This document shows, in pieces, positions 47,413 through 55,228 of a stretch of 64,000 nt of DNA. The stretch covers positions 83,322-147,321 of the forward strand of contig NZ_JANUEM010000012.1 of NCBI RefSeq assembly GCF_024809855.1, given 5' to 3'. The position numbers and the translations under genes are program-made. A model generated the notes under the pieces. That model was not told where the DNA came from. It ran no database searches and saw only the letters and a list, made by a program, of their open reading frames with translations. This DNA is from Rheinheimera pacifica (GTDB lineage Bacteria; Pseudomonadota; Gammaproteobacteria; Enterobacterales; Alteromonadaceae). How positions within the stretch are numbered: position 1 is the stretch's first letter; each line of letters starts with the position of its first letter.

Positions 47413-47430
47413 ATTGACACCGGTGTCAAT
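47413..47430. promoter_or_regulatory. LacI-type operator between the transporter operon and the oxidoreductase gene
   Basis: Perfect palindrome ATTGACACCGGTGTCAAT with a central CG, the hallmark of LacI-family sites. The same 18-base core recurs at 50194-50211 upstream of the lacI-type gene. It is 128 bases from one start codon and 172 from the other, so it can act on both. Confidence 0.85.
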
Positions 47431-47601
47431 ATGCAATTTAATGGTGCGGTCAGGCATAGCAAAGCGCACCAACTTAAAGCAGATTGCGTCATTACAGGTG
47501 TTGCAGGCTAATGCACAACGCGCAGAATTTGATCAACAATGCACGACAAAACGATGCTGCCGTGCAGTAGCAACTATCCTTGCAGCATCTGGGAGAGCGA
47601 A

Positions 47602-48591
47602 GTGGAATTAAAACTGGCAATTATTGGCTGTGGCACTAAAGCAACACAGTATATTCAAACCTGGATAGTCCGCCCGGATATCAAGCTGATGGCGATTATG
47701 GACCCCAATACCAAAGCAATGGACAATGTGTGCAGTATTGCCCAGCAACAGCAAAAACAAGCACCTGCCTGCTACAACAGCTGGCAACAATTGCTGCAGG
47801 ACAACGCAGCACAGCTGGATGCCGTTTATATTTGTACACCCCATGCCAGCCATGCCGAACAAGCCTTGCTGGCCCTTGAACTGGGGCTGGATGTACTGCT
47901 GGAAAAGCCGATGGTAACCAGCGTGGCAGAAGCAGAAGCTTTAGCTGCAGCACAGCAGAAATCCGGCAAAACTCTGGTCGTGGCGTATCAGGGTGGCTTA
48001 TCGCCGCTGGTGCAGGAGCTAAAAGATGCCATTGCCAGCCAAAAGTATGGCGCCCTAGTCAGCATTAACGCGGCAATCTGGGAAGACTGGGCCGACAAAT
48101 ATCAGGGCCACTGGAAACAGGCTCCGGCTATTTCAGGCGGCGGTTTTATGTTTGATACCGGCGCTCATATGATGAACACCGTCTCAAAAATTACCAGCAA
48201 ACCGTTCGCTCGTATCAGTGCCATTATGCACAACCACGGTTTTCCGGTAGATGTGGTTACCACAGTGTCAGGCGAGCTAAACGACGGTACCCTGTTTAAC
48301 CTGCATGCCTGTGGCCGCAGTATCCGCTGTGTATCCCGTATCGAGTGCTTCTTCCCACAAGCCATAGTACGCATTTGCGCCTGGGGCCGCTGGATGGAAA
48401 TTGAAGATGCACAGGGTAATGTGGTACGCAAAGAGCAGGAAGCCGCCAATAACCTGATGAATGTATTTATGCAGGTGCGAAAAGGCGAAATCGATAACCC
48501 GTCTGACGTACAGCAAGGCCTGCGCATGGCGCAGTTATGGGATGCCATTAAACTATCCGCCAGCCAGGATGGCGTGCCAGTTACTTTGTAA
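47602..48591 (+). CDS. Gfo/Idh/MocA family oxidoreductase (ThuB-like or inositol dehydrogenase-like)
   Basis: A 329-residue NAD(P)-dependent sugar dehydrogenase. The Rossmann motif is LAIIGCGTKATQYIQTW; the signature LDVLLEKPMV holds the catalytic lysine, and GGGFMFDTGAHMMN supplies the conserved aspartate and histidine. The start is a GTG at 47602 with GGGAG six bases upstream; an ATG at 47539 would add 21 unrelated residues. It diverges from the ABC transporter operon under a shared palindrome and is followed by a terminator. It may make a 3-keto sugar (as ThuB) or act on inositol; the sequence alone cannot decide. Confidence 0.88.
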   Translation: MELKLAIIGCGTKATQYIQTWIVRPDIKLMAIMDPNTKAMDNVCSIAQQQQKQAPACYNSWQQLLQDNAAQLDAVYICTPHASHAEQALLALELGLDVLLEKPMVTSVAEAEALAAAQQKSGKTLVVAYQGGLSPLVQELKDAIASQKYGALVSINAAIWEDWADKYQGHWKQAPAISGGGFMFDTGAHMMNTVSKITSKPFARISAIMHNHGFPVDVVTTVSGELNDGTLFNLHACGRSIRCVSRIECFFPQAIVRICAWGRWMEIEDAQGNVVRKEQEAANNLMNVFMQVRKGEIDNPSDVQQGLRMAQLWDAIKLSASQDGVPVTL

Positions 48592-48610
48592 ATAACTGCA
48601 TGATTTGCAA

Positions 48611-48640
48611 AAGCCAGCCCGGATACAGGCTGGCTTTTTT
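48611..48640 (+). terminator. Rho-independent terminator of the oxidoreductase gene
   Basis: AAGCCAGCC / GGCTGGCTT stem with an eight-base loop, then a T run, about 20 bases past the stop. The opposing gene ends nearby and may share it. Confidence 0.9.
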
Positions 48641-48650
48641 ATTGCTGCAA

Positions 48651-49454
48651 TTATTTACCTGTTTTCTTCGCAGCCTTTTCCGCCAGCATCAACTTACGTG
48701 GCTTTTTAAAGTAGGTTTGTTTCGGCGCGCCTTCTTCCAGTGGCACTGGCCGGCCCCAGTTTCCCAGCATCCAACCACTTTGATGCGGCTGATGCGCCCA
48801 CTGGATGGCATTGGCCAGAATTTGGATAATATGCGGGTTACGGTAAATCGGGAAGGTTTCATGCCCCGGTGAGAAGAAGAAAATCCGCCCACGACCACGC
48901 TGGAACGTACAGCCGCTGCGCAGCACTTCGCCGCCCTGATACCAGGAGTTAAAAATCAGTTCGTCCGGCTCAGGAATATCAAACGGCTCCCCGTACATTT
49001 CTGACTGTGGCAGCTCAATTTGTGGTGGAATATTATAGGCGATCGGGTGTGATGGCTTCAGACACCATACCCGCTCACGCTCGCCTCCTTCGGCCTCACG
49101 CCAACTCAGGTTGCAACTGGTGCCCATAAGCCGCTTAAATAACTTGGCATGATGGCCGCTGTGCAGCACGATCAACCCCATGCCTGCCAGCACCCGAGCC
49201 TGTAGTTTATCAATCAGCGCATCGCTGGGTTCATCGTGGTAACGATGTCCCCACCATATAGCTACTTCAGTTTGCTCAATACGCTCTGCCGGCCAGCCCT
49301 GTTCCGGATCGTCCAGCGTGGCCAGTGTTAAATCAAAACCGTAAGGTGCTAAATTATCGACAATACAGCCGCCAATTGTTTCGGGGTACACTTCCTGCAC
49401 ATCGGCGTCTTCTTTTTCATGGCGGCACTCATTCCACACCGTCACTTTGATCAT
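48651..49454 (-). CDS. ThuA-like domain protein
   Basis: A 267-residue protein of the ThuA (trehalose utilization) family, a flavodoxin/class I glutamine-amidotransferase-like fold. It begins IKVTVWNECRHEKEDADVQEVYP; TEVAIWWGHRYHDEPS, GLIVLHSGHHAKLFKRLMG and FFFSPGHETFPIYRNPHI are conserved. In rhizobia ThuA and ThuB act together on 3-keto intermediates of trehalose and related disaccharides, but the exact chemistry for this protein is not established. It overlaps the upstream orphan dehydrogenase domain gene by four bases (ATGA). Confidence 0.9.
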   Translation of the reverse strand: MIKVTVWNECRHEKEDADVQEVYPETIGGCIVDNLAPYGFDLTLATLDDPEQGWPAERIEQTEVAIWWGHRYHDEPSDALIDKLQARVLAGMGLIVLHSGHHAKLFKRLMGTSCNLSWREAEGGERERVWCLKPSHPIAYNIPPQIELPQSEMYGEPFDIPEPDELIFNSWYQGGEVLRSGCTFQRGRGRIFFFSPGHETFPIYRNPHIIQILANAIQWAHQPHQSGWMLGNWGRPVPLEEGAPKQTYFKKPRKLMLAEKAAKKTGK

Positions 49455-50110
49455 ACTTTACCTCCGGCTAAACGCGGTGCGGCTGAATAATCCTGAACTT
49501 CCAATATTAAGGTTTGTAACGCCGTTACTACCCCATTGGCCAGAATATAACTTAGCCAATAGGTCAGTCTGTCACGAAATAAGGTATTGTCGCGTAGTGT
49601 CACTGAAAACAGCGGTGTAACCAGCAGATACTGTGCCACTAACTCATCAATATGATCCCAGTACTGCAGCCTTATTTGCATCAGGCGCTCAGCCAGCGGA
49701 TCAACCACTTGCAGCATATCCCCTTTCGCATCAAAGCCCATGCTAAAGCGCAGCCAGGCCGCTACAGTAAAACACAACGCATCTATGGCCAGGCCGTTTG
49801 CCAGGCGCTGCTCTGCAGTAGCCAGAATAGCGGGTATTAATTGCTGTGAGCCATTTTGTGTAAGCTGCTGTAAGCTTTTTTTGTCTTGCGCTGCAGCCGG
49901 TTGCTGTAGCACGGCAGCAGTATTTTGCGGCCCGGGCGCCGTTGTCATTTCATAGTGCAATAAGTGCTGTAAATAGCGGGTAAACAGCGGATCAGCCTGC
50001 ACCTGGTGTGTATAACTGTAGCCTGCCAGCGTGCCTGCATAGGCCAAAGCTGCATATTCACCATGCAGCAGCTGTGGGCTGGCCTGTTTAATAGGGTCAA
50101 CATCAGTCAC
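49451..50110 (-). CDS. stand-alone C-terminal domain of a mannitol/polyol dehydrogenase family protein
   Basis: A 219-residue protein that aligns by eye with the C-terminal half of mannitol dehydrogenase-type enzymes: GEYAALAYAGTLAGYSYTHQ near the start, NGSQQLIPAILATAEQRLANG, FTVAAWLRFSMGFDAKGD and VVDPLAERLMQ. The Rossmann domain that normally precedes this is absent, and upstream DNA is intergenic, with the palindromic operator. The catalytic lysine of this family lies in the helical half and is normally in a KLRILNG-like motif before the kept segment, so it also seems lost. The start is a GTG with AGGAG eight bases upstream (a TTG three bases before is possible). Translation is coupled to the ThuA-like gene. 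Confidence 0.65.
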   Translation of the reverse strand: MTDVDPIKQASPQLLHGEYAALAYAGTLAGYSYTHQVQADPLFTRYLQHLLHYEMTTAPGPQNTAAVLQQPAAAQDKKSLQQLTQNGSQQLIPAILATAEQRLANGLAIDALCFTVAAWLRFSMGFDAKGDMLQVVDPLAERLMQIRLQYWDHIDELVAQYLLVTPLFSVTLRDNTLFRDRLTYWLSYILANGVVTALQTLILEVQDYSAAPRLAGGKV

Positions 50111-50183
50111 CAAAAATACTCCTGCCAGACATAAATAAACCCAATAGCAGCAAACTCACCGGGCTATTGGCAATAATAAATTT

Positions 50184-50221
50184 TATAATGCAAATTGACA
50201 CCGGTGTCAATTTGCATTATA
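50184..50221. promoter_or_regulatory. 38-bp perfect palindrome, LacI-type operator
   Basis: Every base of the left half, from TATAATGCAAATTGACACC, pairs with the right half GGTGTCAATTTGCATTATA. The core TTGACACCGGTGTCAA equals that at 47414-47429. It lies 74 bases before the orphan dehydrogenase-domain gene and 193 before the LacI gene, so it probably controls both. Confidence 0.88.
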
Positions 50222-50413
50222 GCTAGAACCTTTAACAAACTGACCGCAATAAGTCACTGTGCCAGCGGGTTTACCCGCCAGAATGTACAGCGCAGTAGTC
50301 TGTGCCAATATAACCACCAGGGACAGGGTGGTGCAGTTATACCGGCAACGTATTGCGGCTTAAGGCTAAGTAGTATTCATTTGCTTGCTCCATAACAGAG
50401 GTGTTGCCAAAAC

Positions 50414-51436
50414 ATGTCATCAGTAACCATTAACGATGTGGCGCGTCATGCCGGTGTCTCGAAAAAAACCGTGTCGCGCGTGATCAACAATGAAATTAAT
50501 GTGTCGGAAGAAACCCGCACTAAGGTGATGGCGGTTATCCATCAGTTGGGGTTTAAGCGTAACCCATTGGGTATGGCGCTGGCCAAAAACCGCTCGCTGT
50601 TTATTGCCTTGCTGGCTGATAACCCCAGCCCGGGCTATTTGCAAAAACTGCAAAAAGGTATTTTGCAGTGCTGCAGCGAAGAACATATGGGGCTGTTTCT
50701 GTACGACTGCAACTACCGCTCGCCTACCCTGGTATATGAGATTGAAGAATTTATCGATAACACCCTGGCTGATGGTCTGATCCTGGTACCGCCGCTTAGC
50801 GACAAGCAGGAACTGCTGGATATGTTGCAACGCAAACGAGTGCGCTATATCCGCATTGGGCCTAAAGATCAGGACAGTGACGACTGCGTCAGTTTTAACG
50901 GCGTAAAAGCCGCTTACGAGATGACACAGTATCTGCTGCGCCTGCATCACAAAGACATTGCTTTTGTGCTGGGCCATCCGGATCAGGAATCCAGCCACCG
51001 CTGCGAAAGGGGCTTTCGTAATGCCATTGCCGATGCCGGCATTGCGCTGAATGAACAATTGCTTGTGCAAGGCTACTATACGCATCAGTCTGGTGTAGAT
51101 GCCGCGGCAACACTGCTTAACCGCACGCCCCGCCCTACTGCCATTTTGGCCGCCAATGATGAAATGGCGGTTGGCGTGTTGTACGAGGCGCACCGCCGTG
51201 GCATTAAAATACCGGAAGAGTTGTCGGTTTGCGGCATTGACGATATTTCGCTTACCACCAAGGTGTGGCCAAACCTTACGTCGATGCGCCAGCCCATCAA
51301 TGCCATTGGTTACCGGGCAGCGTTTAAACTGATTAAAAAACTTAAAGGCGAAGTGGCAGCAAGTAATGACAGCGGTGCAGATATATTTGACTGCGAACTG
51401 ATTGTACGGGAGTCGACCAGCCAACCCGGCCGGTGA
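50414..51436 (+). CDS. LacI-family transcriptional regulator
   Basis: A 340-residue repressor. The N-terminal helix-turn-helix and hinge are VTINDVARHAGVSKKTVSRVI and LGFKRNPLGMALAK. The periplasmic-binding-protein-like ligand domain follows, with ADGLILVPPLSD, DDISLTTKVWPNLTSMRQP and the closing region DCELIVRESTSQ. Two palindromes with a matching core (47413-47430 and 50184-50221) flank the thu-like genes, so it likely represses the transporter, the oxidoreductase, the ThuA-like operon and itself until a sugar is present. Confidence 0.93.
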   Translation: MSSVTINDVARHAGVSKKTVSRVINNEINVSEETRTKVMAVIHQLGFKRNPLGMALAKNRSLFIALLADNPSPGYLQKLQKGILQCCSEEHMGLFLYDCNYRSPTLVYEIEEFIDNTLADGLILVPPLSDKQELLDMLQRKRVRYIRIGPKDQDSDDCVSFNGVKAAYEMTQYLLRLHHKDIAFVLGHPDQESSHRCERGFRNAIADAGIALNEQLLVQGYYTHQSGVDAAATLLNRTPRPTAILAANDEMAVGVLYEAHRRGIKIPEELSVCGIDDISLTTKVWPNLTSMRQPINAIGYRAAFKLIKKLKGEVAASNDSGADIFDCELIVRESTSQPGR

Positions 51437-51468
51437 AACAACCCACACTAAAGCTGCCGCTGGCCCGG

Positions 51469-52275
51469 TCATTTTTTTATGATCCATTCATGTTGCGGAT
51501 CATTTTTAAATACCCACTGCCGGCTTGGGCCTGCCATCACGTTCAGATAATACAGCTCGTAGCCATGGGGGGCACCAACCGGATGATAGCCCTCCGGCAC
51601 CAGCACCACGCTGTTATGTTCTACACAAATGGTTTCGTCAATACGCCGGTCATCGGTATACACCCGCTGAAACGCAAAGCCCTGGCTGGGGTTGAGTTTA
51701 TGGTAGTAGGTTTCTTCCAGTGCGCTTTCCTGTGGAATCGCGTCAGTATCATGCTTATGTGGCGGATAGCTCGACCAGTGCCCCGGCGGCGTAATAACCT
51801 CAGTAATCAGCAAGCGCTCGGCAGGTAAATTGGCAAATAAAATATTACATACCTGGCGGGTATTAGTACCCTGGCCACGGGTTTCCTGCACACAGTCATC
51901 CGGGGTGATAAGCCTTACCGGTAAGCCGCCCTGTGCCGGTGCCCGGCACAGAGCCAGTTCCAACTCAGTTAGCGCCGTTACCGTAAGTGTTTCGCCCGGT
52001 GGTAAATACAGTGCATAAGGTGGGAGCCCGTCAAATACGCTGGTACGTGCCCCAACGCTGGTAAAACGTTGCTCCAGCGTGGCGAAATCAGCCCGGCCGG
52101 ATAACAACACCGCACACAGCTCGGTGCTGTGGCCGCTGGCAAACTTTGCGCTCTGCCCCGGTTTCAGTAGCACTACGTCAAATCCCACATACTCCCAGTG
52201 AGCATTTTGCGGCGTAATATGCTGAATAACTCCACAGCTATCAGCCGCCATCGGTTTACGGTGTAAATACGACAT
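51469..52275 (-). CDS. iolB: 5-deoxy-glucuronate isomerase
   Basis: A 268-residue double-cupin enzyme of myo-inositol breakdown that converts 5-deoxyglucuronate to 2-deoxy-5-keto-D-gluconate. Metal ligands are expected in GHWSSYPPHKHDTD and the glutamate in ALEETYYHKLNPSQGFAFQRVY; HNSVVLVPEGYHPVGAPHGYELYYLNVMAG is the C-terminal cupin strand set. The ATG at 52275 (MSYLHRKPMAAD) has TAAGGAGC directly upstream; an upstream start at 52326 would run into the rpiR gene. It is co-transcribed with that regulator and diverges from iolC-iolD-mmsA. Confidence 0.95.
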   Translation of the reverse strand: MSYLHRKPMAADSCGVIQHITPQNAHWEYVGFDVVLLKPGQSAKFASGHSTELCAVLLSGRADFATLEQRFTSVGARTSVFDGLPPYALYLPPGETLTVTALTELELALCRAPAQGGLPVRLITPDDCVQETRGQGTNTRQVCNILFANLPAERLLITEVITPPGHWSSYPPHKHDTDAIPQESALEETYYHKLNPSQGFAFQRVYTDDRRIDETICVEHNSVVLVPEGYHPVGAPHGYELYYLNVMAGPSRQWVFKNDPQHEWIIKK

Positions 52276-52285
52276 TGTAAGCTCC

Positions 52286-53140
52286 TTAACCGGCAGGTTT
52301 TGCTGCAGCCAGGGCTTCAGCATCATGGATCAGTGCCAGCACCAGAGCCTGGATCAGGCTCATACTGGCATTTAATGACCGGAACGAGTGCACTTCGGCT
52401 TCGCGTACCAGCAGGGCAATATCAGCTTGCGCTGTTAAGGGGCTTAACCGGTGATCGGTAATCACAATAATACGGCAACCTGCAGCCACCGCCCGGCTCA
52501 CTGCCTGCTGGGTTTCTGCAGCGTAAGGGGCAAAACTGATAGCCAGCAATACATCATCGGTGCCGAGTAAATTCAGCGGGCCATTTTGCATATAACCCAC
52601 ACCATCTAGCAAATGTACCGGCAAACCGGTATTGCTGAGTAAATAACTGGCATAACTGGCTACCGGGTAAGAACGTCTTGCACCCTGTATATGAATAAGC
52701 CTGGCTTTGGCCAGCAGCTCACAGGCTTGTTGCAATAAGCCTGCATCCAGTTCGTCACACAGCTGCAGCATGGCCGCTTCATTGGCAGCGGCAATTTGCT
52801 GCAGGTAACGCACCCCGGCTTGAGCCACAGGTACAGACTGATCCTGTTGTACCGCCGCTATACGGCTTTGGTAATCCGGGCCTGCTTGCAGCAAACGGTT
52901 TTTAAAAAGCTGCTGCATTTCACTAAAGCCAGAAAAACCAAAGGCATTGGCAAAACGCACCAACGCCGAGGCATGTACACCTGCCCCCTGGGCAATGGTT
53001 GCAGTGGTACCAAAAGCAACAGTATCGGGATGCGCCAGCAAATACCTTGCTACCAACTGCAAACGGTTGCTCAGCTCACTAAAGCGCTGCTCTATCCGTT
53101 GTTCCAGTTCTTGCTGGCTGTTACACACCGGTGCATCCAC
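52286..53140 (-). CDS. MurR/RpiR-family transcriptional regulator of inositol genes
   Basis: A 284-residue regulator. The N-terminal RpiR helix-turn-helix (about 14-85, ELSNRLQLVARYLLAHPDTVAF and GVHASALVRFANAFGFSGFSEMQQLFK) is followed by a SIS sugar-phosphate-binding domain (about 135-260; QGARRSYPVASYASYLLSNTG and LLAISFAPYAAETQQAV). The start is a GTG at 53138-53140 with AGAGG seven bases upstream. It is transcribed with iolB and away from iolC-iolD-mmsA, the classic IolR layout of proteobacteria; a phosphorylated pathway intermediate is the likely inducer. Confidence 0.9.
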   Translation of the reverse strand: MDAPVCNSQQELEQRIEQRFSELSNRLQLVARYLLAHPDTVAFGTTATIAQGAGVHASALVRFANAFGFSGFSEMQQLFKNRLLQAGPDYQSRIAAVQQDQSVPVAQAGVRYLQQIAAANEAAMLQLCDELDAGLLQQACELLAKARLIHIQGARRSYPVASYASYLLSNTGLPVHLLDGVGYMQNGPLNLLGTDDVLLAISFAPYAAETQQAVSRAVAAGCRIIVITDHRLSPLTAQADIALLVREAEVHSFRSLNASMSLIQALVLALIHDAEALAAAKPAG

Positions 53141-53219
53141 CCTGTTACCTCTGTGACGGCAATTTGCTGATGATTCGAGTCTAACTCAATAAAACAAATA
53201 TTCCAAGTATTGTATAAAT

Positions 53220-53233
53220 AGAAAATTCATTCT
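53220..53233. promoter_or_regulatory. candidate RpiR/IolR operator
   Basis: AGAA-AATTCA-TTCT, an inverted repeat resembling the GGAA-N6-TTCC sites reported for inositol RpiR regulators of rhizobia. It lies between the divergent rpiR-iolB and iolC-iolD-mmsA units. Short, so modest support. Confidence 0.4.
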
Positions 53234-53301
53234 AATCTAGGTTGATTATTTCGTCACCAGCATCGCATTTGAGGAGACTGGTAGCTTTTGGGAGAACGCT
53301 T

Positions 53302-55209
53302 GTGAATAAAACTCTGGATGTTATTTGTTTAGGCCGGGCTTCAGTTGATTTGTACGGCCAGCAAATTGGCGACCGGCTACAGGACATTGCCTCTTTTGCC
53401 AAATCGCTGGGCGGCTCGTCGTGCAATATCGCCTTTGGCGCGGCACGGCTGGGGTTAAAAGCCTCTATGCTTACCCGGGTTGGCGATGAACAGTTCGGCC
53501 AGTTTATCCGCGAAGAGCTGGCCCGTGCTGGCTGCGATACCAGCCATGTGGTTACTGATCCCGAGCGTTTAACGGCCCTGGCCATTTTATCAATTAAAAC
53601 CAAACAGCAGTTTCCCCTGCTGTTTTATCGCGCCGACTGCGCTGATATGGCAATTGATATCAGCGATTTTGACGAGGCATTTATTGCCTCAAGCAAGGCG
53701 CTATTAATCACCGGCACCCACTTTTCTACAGCCCACGTTGATAAGGTAGCGCGCCAGGCCATCAGTTATGCCCGCCGTAACCACACTAAAGTGATCCTGG
53801 ATATCGACTACCGCCCGGTACTATGGGGCCTGGCAAGGCCCGGCGAGGGCGATAACCGTTTTGTGTCTAATGACAATGTCACTGCCCATCTGCAATCTAT
53901 AGTACCGCTGTGCGACTTAATTGTTGGTACCGAAGAAGAAGTGCATATCGCCGGTGGCAGCATCGATACCATTGCCTGCTTAAAAACGCTGCGCCAGCTG
54001 ACTGACGCCGTTATTGTGCTAAAACGCGGCGCGCAGGGCTGCAGCATTTTTGACAGCCAGATCCCCGATTCGCTGGACGATGCCTTTTTTGCTCAGGGCG
54101 TACAGGTAGAGGTACTAAATGTATTAGGCGCTGGCGATGCCTTTATGGCTGGCTTTTTACGTGGCTGGTTGCGGGGTGAAAGCTATGAACGCTGCTGCGC
54201 CTATGCCAATGCCTGCGGGGCTTTGGTCGTTTCGCGCCATGGCTGCGCCCCTGCCATACCCACACCGGAAGAGCTGGATTACTATCTGGCACACCAGCAT
54301 AGCATTCCGAGGCCGGATCTGGATCCGCAGCTTAATTACCTGCACCGGGTCACCACCCGCCACCCGGCCAACTGGCAAGAACTCTGCATTCTGGCCTTTG
54401 ATCACCGCAAACAGTTTATCGACATGGCTGAAGCTGCCGGAGCACCGCTGTCGCGCCTGCCAAAGCTAAAACAGCTTATTCTGGCCGCTTACCAGCAGGA
54501 AGTAGCACAGCAACAGCTACCGGTACAGGCCGGAGTGTTGATTGATGATACCTTTGGTCAGGATGCCTTAAACGATGTTACCGGCACCGGCTGGTGGATT
54601 GGCCGCCCGGTTGAAGTACCGGCATCGCGCCCGCTGGAGCTGGAAGGTGGCCGCTCTATCGGTTCGCGTTTAATCAGCTGGCCACGTTCGCATATTGTTA
54701 AATGCCTGGTGTTTATGCACCCACAGGATGACGCAGAGCTTTGGCAGCAACAAAGCCGCCAGTTAACCGAACTGTATCAGGCTTGCTGTATATCCGGCCA
54801 CGAACTGCTGCTTGAAGTGATCCCACCGGCTGGCTCTGCCTGCAGTGATAGCACGGTAGCTGAAGCCATGCAGCTGATTTATCAGCAAGGTATAAAACCA
54901 GACTGGTGGAAATTACCCCCGCAAAGCCCGGCGGGCTGGCAGGCGGTATCAGCGCTTATCGCTAACGAGGCGCCGCATTGTCGTGGTGTTATTTTGTTGG
55001 GGCTTGATGCACCCGCTAACGAGCTGATGCAAGCGTTTCGTGACAGTGCTGCCTTTCCGCTTTGCCGCGGTTTTGCTATTGGCCGCACTATTTTTGCCAA
55101 AGCCAGCCAGAGCTGGCTGGCCGGAACACTGGACGATGCAGGCTTACAGCAACAAATCCGTCAAAACTACCGGGCGCTAACCCAGGCCTGGCTGGCTCGT
55201 AAGGGCTAA
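53302..55209 (+). CDS. iolC: 5-dehydro-2-deoxygluconokinase fused to a DUF2090 aldolase-like domain
   Basis: A 635-residue two-domain protein. Residues about 1-320 are a PfkB kinase: DVICLGRASVDLYGQQIG, SLGGSSCNIAFGAARLGLKA and the catalytic GAGDAFMAGFLRGWL. It phosphorylates 2-deoxy-5-keto-gluconate. Residues about 335-635 are the DUF2090 domain (LCILAFDHRKQFIDMAEAAG, VLIDDTFGQDALND, KPDWWKLPPQ), related to class I aldolases, which would supply the missing IolJ step, splitting the phosphate product to malonate semialdehyde and dihydroxyacetone phosphate. The start is a GTG with GGGAGAA upstream. Confidence 0.93.
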   Translation: MNKTLDVICLGRASVDLYGQQIGDRLQDIASFAKSLGGSSCNIAFGAARLGLKASMLTRVGDEQFGQFIREELARAGCDTSHVVTDPERLTALAILSIKTKQQFPLLFYRADCADMAIDISDFDEAFIASSKALLITGTHFSTAHVDKVARQAISYARRNHTKVILDIDYRPVLWGLARPGEGDNRFVSNDNVTAHLQSIVPLCDLIVGTEEEVHIAGGSIDTIACLKTLRQLTDAVIVLKRGAQGCSIFDSQIPDSLDDAFFAQGVQVEVLNVLGAGDAFMAGFLRGWLRGESYERCCAYANACGALVVSRHGCAPAIPTPEELDYYLAHQHSIPRPDLDPQLNYLHRVTTRHPANWQELCILAFDHRKQFIDMAEAAGAPLSRLPKLKQLILAAYQQEVAQQQLPVQAGVLIDDTFGQDALNDVTGTGWWIGRPVEVPASRPLELEGGRSIGSRLISWPRSHIVKCLVFMHPQDDAELWQQQSRQLTELYQACCISGHELLLEVIPPAGSACSDSTVAEAMQLIYQQGIKPDWWKLPPQSPAGWQAVSALIANEAPHCRGVILLGLDAPANELMQAFRDSAAFPLCRGFAIGRTIFAKASQSWLAGTLDDAGLQQQIRQNYRALTQAWLARKG

Positions 55210-55228
55210 GCCCGTAAGGAAAAATCTC

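Noticed and set aside
50420..51487. 355-codon open frame opposite the LacI gene
   Set aside because: It is a shadow of a well-conserved LacI-family gene on the other strand, has no family features and no ribosome binding site.
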